Origin: Verrucomicrobiota bacterium
Lineage (GTDB): Bacteria > Verrucomicrobiota > Verrucomicrobiia > Verrucomicrobiales > Akkermansiaceae
Assembly: GCA_026397695.1 (NCBI GenBank)
Contig: JAPLUJ010000272.1
Location: forward strand, 1-10,719
Length of the DNA: 10,719 nucleotides
Direction of reading: 5' to 3'
Shown: positions 6,314-10,719 of the stretch, in pieces
Numbering within the stretch: position 1 is the first letter of the stretch
Layout: each line of letters begins with the position of its first letter
Notes under the pieces: generated by a model
Told to the model about the DNA's origin: nothing
Seen by the model: only the letters and a program-made list of their open reading frames with translations
The model's database searches: none
Translations under genes and position numbers: made by a program

Positions 6314-6911
6314 GATTTCCAAAACGCAGCAGGGTTGCATATACTTCCAGGTTGGCGTTGCGGACCGCCTCGGACGGGCGGCCTAACAACCTTGCGGTGG
6401 ATCCCGCACCGTCCCAATCAGCCGGCAACGTGAGTTTTCCCGCGAGGTTGCGGCGTGCCATGACCAGACAAATGTCGAGCGCCTCCGGGCCGGTGTTGTC
6501 ATGGGGCACCCAGTCGATCCACTTGCCCGTCGCATCACGTGTCATCGGTTTGGCTTGAAACGCGACGACACCGAAGACAACGGGTTCGTCGATGGGGATT
6601 TGCTGGGTGAACAGAGCGGCGACATGCTCGTTTTCCAGCGCCTTGAAAGTGGTTAAGCTTTCACGGAATCCGCGCATCAGGCAGCGGACGGTTTTCCCGC
6701 CGATGGTTAGATCGTGGATATAATAATGCACCGCGCAAAGATCGCCAATGCGGCCGGCATCGGACTGGGCGCGGGCCGGTTGGAGGGTCAGGAATCCCAG
6801 ACGGTCGACGGGCCAAAGCGCGGAGGATTTTTCCAGGATGCCGTCCTTGTGATACCTGGCGGTGGAAAGATCCGCCGTGAGTTGTGTGATGAGAGCGCGG
6901 ATCGTAACCAT
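6300..6911 (-). CDS. Body of Verru_Chthon cassette protein C (downstream frame of the disrupted gene)
   Basis: This 203-codon ORF is the part a gene finder would call. It has no signal or pilin helix of its own, which is unlike the family and indicates that it is the continuation of the frame beginning at 7026. Recognisable segments are ALITQLTADLSTAR (start of the amphipathic helix after the membrane stem), AVHYYIHDLTIGGKTVRCLM (a core strand pair with a reduced-length loop), and near the end ALDICLVMARRNLAGKLTLP and VYATLLRFG. The 3' end overlaps the start of gene A by 14 bases. If the frameshift is genuine and not suppressed, this ORF yields no membrane-inserted pilin and cassette function may be impaired. 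The ATG at 6911 has no Shine-Dalgarno. Confidence 0.6.
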   Translation of the reverse strand: MVTIRALITQLTADLSTARYHKDGILEKSSALWPVDRLGFLTLQPARAQSDAGRIGDLCAVHYYIHDLTIGGKTVRCLMRGFRESLTTFKALENEHVAALFTQQIPIDEPVVFGVVAFQAKPMTRDATGKWIDWVPHDNTGPEALDICLVMARRNLAGKLTLPADWDGAGSTARLLGRPSEAVRNANLEVYATLLRFGNHDHP

Positions 6912-7026
6912 TGCCGGCGCTGTCTAACATGGCAGTCGCGGCAAGCAGGATGATCGCACCAATCACCATAGAACACATCAGTTCCAGCAGGGAAAATCCG
7001 CGGGGGTGGAGTGACATGGAAGTCAT
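6300..7026 (-). pseudogene. Verru_Chthon cassette protein C, whole locus with a +1 frame disruption near 6911-6923
   Basis: The true start is the ATG at 7026, overlapping the gene B stop as ATGA. The first frame encodes a normal pilin leader and helix: MTSMSLHPRG|FSLLELMCSM, with Glu at +5, then a hydrophobic run to MLDSAGN. It then turns into nonsense of skewed composition (HHTTHGGSFHRQ). One base later, the adjacent frame continues with sensible sequence, TIRALITQLTADLSTARYHK, to the stop at 6300. The second frame has a TAG at 6926-6924, so the slip must lie downstream of that, at about 6923-6911. Joined, the product is about 241 residues, GspJ-like in position and layout. Either a real frameshift mutation, a sequencing error, or programmed +1 slippage would explain it. 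No canonical slippery site is obvious. Confidence 0.72.
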
Positions 7027-7535
7027 GGAATGCGGGTATGGTAATCCAGTTTCCGGCGTTTCTCCGCCGCCGCCGCTGCGGGGAATTCCAACGAAATATC
7101 AACCCGCAACATCGGCGTGGTGCCGGGTTTTGCGGGTATCATTGAGGAACCAAGCGCCGCAATGTAGCGAACGGTTTGGCCGTTTAGTTCCTTGGTGCCC
7201 TTGTCGTAGAGTGCCGGGGTAAGCCTGCCGATCGGTTGACCGCCCGGGGAGAACGCGAGCACCCATATCTCGCCGGTCGGCGGAAACGTCTGTCCAGTCG
7301 TGGTGGGGGTGAAAAACTGCGGATGGCCCGCGCGTGAGGCGCGGATTTCGTCCATGCAGGCGGGGATGATCCATGTACTGCGGGTTTCCGCTTGCGCGGC
7401 GAGTGCGCTTTTCCCGGCCTCCGCCAAAGTTCCAAAAACCACGGGGATGGCCACGGCCAGCACGCCGATGGCGATCACCGCCTCGATCAACGATGCGCCA
7501 TGCCGGCAGGGTGTGTTAGAACAAGGGTGCTTCAT
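7023..7535 (-). CDS. Verru_Chthon cassette protein B, GspI/GspV-like minor pilin
   Basis: This is a 170-residue protein with a prepilin leader MKHPCSNTPCRHG cleaved before ASLIEAVIAIGVLAVAIPVV, with Glu at +5 and Gly at -1. After the hydrophobic helix comes SALAAQAETRSTWIIPACMD, a short-helix stretch usual in minor pilins, then a compact globular part with EIWVLAFSPGGQPIGRL and MLRVDISLEFP. The length and the order after D match the B member of the cassette. It starts 4 bases inside the end of gene D (ATGA) and ends 4 bases into gene C (ATGA), so expression is tightly coupled. It is likely inserted in the inner membrane and processed by a prepilin peptidase encoded elsewhere. Its exact partner contacts are inferred from GspI. 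Confidence 0.8.
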   Translation of the reverse strand: MKHPCSNTPCRHGASLIEAVIAIGVLAVAIPVVFGTLAEAGKSALAAQAETRSTWIIPACMDEIRASRAGHPQFFTPTTTGQTFPPTGEIWVLAFSPGGQPIGRLTPALYDKGTKELNGQTVRYIAALGSSMIPAKPGTTPMLRVDISLEFPAAAAAEKRRKLDYHTRIP

Positions 7536-8188
7536 CCGTCGATTCGATAGGGACGTGAGGTGACACGGCCGATTTTCAAGCGGGTTTCAGTGATGGTGCC
7601 GGATTCGCCGCGCCGGTTGGGAGTGGCCTTGCCATGCTGATAGACACCTTCGGCGATGCGCATGACCACCGGCGTGGAGCCTAACGGATAGTGCAGAGCG
7701 CCGCGCGAATTGAAGGCGATGGCATGCACCTTGACTATGAGTGGCCGTGGCGTGCCATGGGACAGCGTGAGGCCGTCACCATCCAGGGGATTTGCCACAC
7801 CATCCACCGCACCAGCGATGAGTACGACACCGCTATCCAAGGACCGCCAACGGTTCATCAGGACACCCATGATGGGATCACAGGTGTGTTCCGGCCAGGT
7901 TTCCACCCTGAACAAGCCCAAGCGGCAGCGTTCGTCGTTTTCCGGGAGATCAGCAGGCTCAGCCACGGCCAGCACCACGTAGGATCGTGACGTGATGGCA
8001 GCCGCGCGGGCCTGCTCGATCATTCCCACTAACAGATCCGCGCCCGCCCTGCGGGATTGGCCACTGGTTCCGTTCAGGAGACGCACGCCGGATGCGGTCA
8101 AAATCACCAGGACCGCCATGACTGCGGCCATTTCGATCAGGGAAAACGCGGGTTTGCCGCAGTTAGAGTGCCGGATTTTCTGGGACAT
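7532..8188 (-). CDS. Verru_Chthon cassette protein D, GspH/FimT-like minor pilin, first gene of the operon
   Basis: This protein has 218 residues from the ATG at 8188; an upstream ATG at 8233 would add 15 residues. I prefer 8188 because it gives a leader of ordinary length (14 residues, basic, MSQKIRHSNCGKPA) before FSLIEMAAVMAVLVIL. Glu is at +5. The residue before the cleavage point is Ala instead of the usual Gly. The helix is followed by ADLLVGMIEQARAAAITSRS, the GspH/FimT signature of a long helix leading into the first strand (YVVLAV), then a beta-rich part including AIAFNSRGALHYPLGSTPVV (the usual 'F.. G' strand) and a C-terminal LKIGRVTSRPYRI. No Shine-Dalgarno precedes either start. 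The stop overlaps the start of gene B as ATGA. Confidence 0.78.
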   Translation of the reverse strand: MSQKIRHSNCGKPAFSLIEMAAVMAVLVILTASGVRLLNGTSGQSRRAGADLLVGMIEQARAAAITSRSYVVLAVAEPADLPENDERCRLGLFRVETWPEHTCDPIMGVLMNRWRSLDSGVVLIAGAVDGVANPLDGDGLTLSHGTPRPLIVKVHAIAFNSRGALHYPLGSTPVVMRIAEGVYQHGKATPNRRGESGTITETRLKIGRVTSRPYRIDG

Positions 8189-8294
8189 CAGCAACTGGAG
8201 ATGTGAGTTAGGGGGAAGTTGTCCGGGATTCATGCCGACACCGGGTCAACATAACATCGAAGGGCTGGCCATCCGTGCCATAGCAACCCATGAC

Positions 8295-8305
8295 TTGTGA
8301 CACAA
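8295..8305. promoter_or_regulatory. Short inverted repeat TTGTG-A-CACAA upstream of the cassette operon
   Basis: This is a perfect 5-1-5 inverted repeat in the only non-coding gap before gene D (8234-8352). On the - strand TTGTGT is followed 17 bases later by TATGGC, a poor but correctly spaced promoter match that would overlap this repeat. It could be an operator; the support is position and symmetry only. Confidence 0.2.
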
Positions 8306-8330
8306 TCGCTAGATGGGGGAAAGCACAATC

Positions 8331-8344
8331 TGCGGATTTCCGCA
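8331..8344. terminator. Weak hairpin after the AsmA-like gene
   Basis: TGCGGA-TT-TCCGCA is a 6-bp stem starting nine bases after the TGA at 8355-8353. On the - strand it is followed by a sequence with only a short T-run (TGTGCTTT), so an intrinsic terminator is possible but weak. It would separate the AsmA-like gene from the pilin-like operon. Confidence 0.22.
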
Positions 8345-8352
8345 ATGTTGCA

Positions 8353-9831
8353 TCATTTCGGTTGCGGTTGTCCGCCGCCGCCGAGAATCCCCTCGAGCAC
8401 GCCGCCCACGGATTTGCCGCCTTCCTTGATGATATCCACGCCTTTGTCGATCACCTTGGGGGAGGGATCGCCGAATAGTGAGCGGGTGAATTTCAAGACC
8501 TTCACACCGGTTTCAGGGATGATATCGAACATCCGCTGACCGGCCGCCGCAACGAGGCGGTCCGTGAGATCCTCCTTGGGATTGTCCAGCGTGCCGGTGA
8601 TCCGCAGCGGTGCCCATAACAGCCCACGCTCACCAGCGGCAAACACGTTGGTTTCCGCACCTGGAATACTCGCCAGAGTGCCGGGCGCAAGGCCGAGACG
8701 AAAAGTGCCGTCGAGTTCCCTGCCACGGATGCTAATGCTGCCCTCAAGTCTCACAAAACCCTCACTGGCAAGAACCAGATTCGTTAGCAGGACTTCGCCG
8801 GTTTGCCATTTCCAATCGGTATGAGCCTCGCTGAGGGAAAGAACCCGGAAACGGCGGGTATCGGCATACGCCGCCAGCGCATCCAACACCGGCAGGGCGG
8901 TGAGTGTCCCGTTGAGCACCGTCAGCCGCCCGCTCGTCACCGGCGATCCGGCCAGATTGTTCAAGGTGAAATTCGAACTGATGTCGCCGATGAACCGCTT
9001 CGACCAATCCTCATTGAAAAGATCATTGCATTTCACGCCGGAAATATCCCCCCGGAGCGCGTAGCGCCCGGCAGCGGTATCCCACTCGCCGGATGCTTCA
9101 ACATGCCCGTCTTTCCATGCGGCGGCAGTCGCGTTGTTGAGGAAAACCTCACCGTTTTGATAGCGCAGGCGCGCCCGGTTCATCCGGAGTTCCGGCACCA
9201 GCCCGAACGGCAACTGGATCGTGCCATCGGCGACCTCGACTCGATAGACCGGCTTCATGCCGTCGGGGTCCATCCGCAATCTCATGCCGCTGACGCGTGC
9301 CGGTCCTGAATCTAACATCGCCTTCACGACCAGTTCACGCACGTCGAGTCCCTGCAACTCGACTTTGCGTGGCAGCCAACCCGGCGCATTCGCCTGCGGC
9401 GGGGGAATTTTTTTAGTCGGCGGCAGTGTGGCAGTCGTTCCACGATCCCTGGCATCCAGGGAAATATCCATGCGCTGCACCCGTGATCCACGGATCTCCC
9501 ACACGCCGCGGCGCACGCCAGTCACCCCCACTTCGGTGTGCAAACCGTCCACCCGCAATCCCGTGACGATGCCATTTCCGTTAGCCTCGAACGTGGACGT
9601 GTCCACCGCCAGGCCATCCCACCGGAACGGTGTGAACTCGCCGTCCACCTGCGCCGCCTCGCTTACCGTGGCGGATAAAAACCGCCGGAACGAGTCACTA
9701 TGCAAATACCCGCGCACCAACGTATAAAGGATGGCCGCACCCAGCACACCGGCCACGATCATCCCCAGGGCCGCCTTGCCCAGCCAGCCCTGCCCGCGCG
9801 AGGTTCCGCGTTTTCTCGATCGTCGGCTCAT
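8353..9831 (-). CDS. AsmA-like membrane-anchored envelope protein
   Basis: This protein has 492 residues from the ATG at 9831. A basic N-terminus (MSRRSRKRGTSRGQGW) is followed by one transmembrane helix (LGMIVAGVLGAAILYTLV, about 22-39). The long periplasmic part is made of repeating beta strands typical of AsmA/DUF748-type proteins: EFTPFRWDGLAVDTSTFEAN, MRLRMDPDG, and a middle strand run (SSNFTLNNLAGSPVTSGRLT). Near the end, PLRITGTLDNPKEDLTDRLV is the classic AsmA closing motif, and a low-complexity tail GGVLEGILGGGGQPQPK follows. Proteins of this kind are linked to lipid transport or outer-membrane assembly. Just upstream is lpxB, which supports an envelope role. The frame is open back to an ATG at 9912 and a GTG at 9894 (GTGA overlap with the lpxB stop). 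I chose 9831 because the extension is not membrane-like and contains a hairpin, and because the basic stretch then leads directly into the helix. Confidence 0.8.
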   Translation of the reverse strand: MSRRSRKRGTSRGQGWLGKAALGMIVAGVLGAAILYTLVRGYLHSDSFRRFLSATVSEAAQVDGEFTPFRWDGLAVDTSTFEANGNGIVTGLRVDGLHTEVGVTGVRRGVWEIRGSRVQRMDISLDARDRGTTATLPPTKKIPPPQANAPGWLPRKVELQGLDVRELVVKAMLDSGPARVSGMRLRMDPDGMKPVYRVEVADGTIQLPFGLVPELRMNRARLRYQNGEVFLNNATAAAWKDGHVEASGEWDTAAGRYALRGDISGVKCNDLFNEDWSKRFIGDISSNFTLNNLAGSPVTSGRLTVLNGTLTALPVLDALAAYADTRRFRVLSLSEAHTDWKWQTGEVLLTNLVLASEGFVRLEGSISIRGRELDGTFRLGLAPGTLASIPGAETNVFAAGERGLLWAPLRITGTLDNPKEDLTDRLVAAAGQRMFDIIPETGVKVLKFTRSLFGDPSPKVIDKGVDIIKEGGKSVGGVLEGILGGGGQPQPK

Positions 9832-9838
9832 TGCCAAC

Positions 9839-9866
9839 ATGCTAGCGAAGTCTTGCGCCACCGCAA
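9839..9866 (-). promoter_or_regulatory. Weak promoter-like pair before the AsmA-like gene
   Basis: On the - strand TTGCGG (9866-9861), a 16-base spacer and TAGCAT (9844-9839) repeat the arrangement seen at 804-832. The start point would fall near 9832, beside the ATG at 9831. The -35 match is only three of six. A neighbouring 7-bp hairpin (9864-9884, CAAGCCC/GGGCTTG) overlaps it. Confidence 0.2.
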
Positions 9867-9890
9867 GCCCGCGATATGGGCTTGAACGTT

Positions 9891-10719
9891 TCACCCTGCC
9901 CCCATGAGCCATGCGGCCACCGCCCGTGCGGCCCGCGCATGCGCGCCATGGCCGCCGAGGGTCGCCACCGTCGCGGCAAAACGCCTCTGCAAGGCCTCAC
10001 ACTGCGCCGGGGATTCCAAAAATCCCTGCAGGCATCGCGTCACGGCCACTGGTTGCGCCTTTGCCTGAATGAATTCCTCGACGACTTTTTCTTTTGCTAG
10101 AATGTTGACCAAGCCGACAAACTCGATTTTCACCAGCATCCGGGCTAGCAGATAGGTGAGAGGCGCGGTGCGATAGACGAGGCAATACGGGAGACCGTAA
10201 TACGCCGCCTCGAGCGTGGCCGTGCCACTGGCAATCACCGCACAGGACGCCCGTTGCATCAACGAGTGGCTGGCACCCGTGGTGACCGTGATCCAATCCT
10301 GCGCCCCGGCCTCGTGCAAGCACCTGCGGATCTGCACCGCCAGTTGCGGGGCAGCGGCGGGCACTTCGAATTGCAAGTCGCCGCGCCATTCCTTGAGCCG
10401 TTTCGCCGCTTCTATCATCATCGGCAACAGCCGTGCGATTTCCCGTTCCCGGCTTCCCGGGAAAAGTCCGACCAATCTTTCGTCACGCCGGACGTTGGCC
10501 ATCCGCCGTTCCTCCAACTCATCGACCAGCGGATGCCCCACGAAGGTCGCCTTCAACCCGGCACTGGCGAAAATCGGCTGCTCAAAGGGCAACAGGCAGA
10601 GCATTTCATCTAACAAACGAACCATTTTCGGGATGCGCCCCTTGTTCCATGCCCAGACCTGCGGGCTGATGTAATAGACGATGCGGGTTTCCGGGCATTT
10701 CTTTTTGACCGCAGCGGCA
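9891..10719 (-). CDS. lpxB: Lipid-A-disaccharide synthase, C-terminal part (5' end outside window)
   Basis: The frame is open from the window edge (first full codon at 10718) to the TGA at 9893-9891, 275 residues, so about 100 N-terminal residues are missing relative to E. coli LpxB (382). Visible LpxB signatures are YYISPQVWAWNKGRIPKM at the left of the fragment, LLPFEQPIF, and TFVGHPLVDE. After these come GLFPGSREREIARLLP (the nucleotide-sugar-binding GSRxxEI motif), ASGTATLEAAYYGLPYCLVY, and FVGLVNILAKEKVVEEFIQ. The enzyme (GT19, GT-B fold) joins UDP-2,3-diacylglucosamine to lipid X to make the lipid A disaccharide at the inner face of the cytoplasmic membrane. The ATG at 10625 is internal. 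Confidence 0.95.
   Translation of the reverse strand, partial: AAAVKKKCPETRIVYYISPQVWAWNKGRIPKMVRLLDEMLCLLPFEQPIFASAGLKATFVGHPLVDELEERRMANVRRDERLVGLFPGSREREIARLLPMMIEAAKRLKEWRGDLQFEVPAAAPQLAVQIRRCLHEAGAQDWITVTTGASHSLMQRASCAVIASGTATLEAAYYGLPYCLVYRTAPLTYLLARMLVKIEFVGLVNILAKEKVVEEFIQAKAQPVAVTRCLQGFLESPAQCEALQRRFAATVATLGGHGAHARAARAVAAWLMGAG

Noticed and set aside
9864..9884. Hairpin CAAGCCC/GGGCTTG just after the lpxB stop as a terminator.
   Set aside because: No T-run follows on the - strand and the AsmA-like gene starts shortly after in the same direction; read-through is more likely.

Overview
The window reads as a high-GC chromosomal segment from a member of the Verrucomicrobiota, most likely Verrucomicrobiales. 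The main reason is a four-gene pilin-like operon that matches the Verru_Chthon cassette (proteins D, B, C and A), a family set described from Verrucomicrobium and Chthoniobacter. Housekeeping genes lie at both ends: the 3' end of gatB on the left (+ strand) and the 3' part of lpxB on the right (- strand). LpxB implies a Gram-negative envelope with lipid A.

Layout, left to right. (1) 1-439: the C-terminal tail of gatB. (2) 440-844: no intact gene. It holds a decayed two-ORF remnant (458-732, with an in-frame amber codon) and a possible promoter. (3) 845-1642 (+): an exported, probably lipid-anchored protein with a C-terminal region resembling verrucomicrobial secretin-like proteins. (4) 1724-2602: a compact unit made of one PaaX-type gene with a Cas2-like middle domain (- strand) between two long perfect palindromes. 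The palindromes are 42 and 48 bp, share an identical 34-bp core, and differ in their outer arms, yet each is fully self-complementary. The gene's stop codon lies inside one of them. (5) 8188-2665 (-): a tightly coupled operon D-B-C-A followed by a secreted DUF4397-like protein. The coding regions overlap by a few bases at every junction. Gene C carries a +1 frame disruption. (6) 8353-9831 (-): a large AsmA-like membrane-anchored protein. (7) 9891-10719 (-): lpxB, cut by the window edge.

The two envelope genes on the right belong to outer-membrane biogenesis. The D-B-C-A cassette looks like a set of minor (pseudo)pilins. Its order and features parallel GspH-I-J-K of type II secretion: three proteins have Glu at +5, and the last and largest lacks it and carries a VNLNTA helix-hairpin-helix-like motif. 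The cassette has no ATPase, platform protein or prepilin peptidase here, so it would depend on machinery encoded elsewhere.

The best candidate for something undescribed is the palindrome-flanked PaaX/Cas2-like gene. It could be an autoregulated repressor with twin operators, or a small REP-like mobile or repeat-maintaining unit. The sequence alone cannot separate these two readings.
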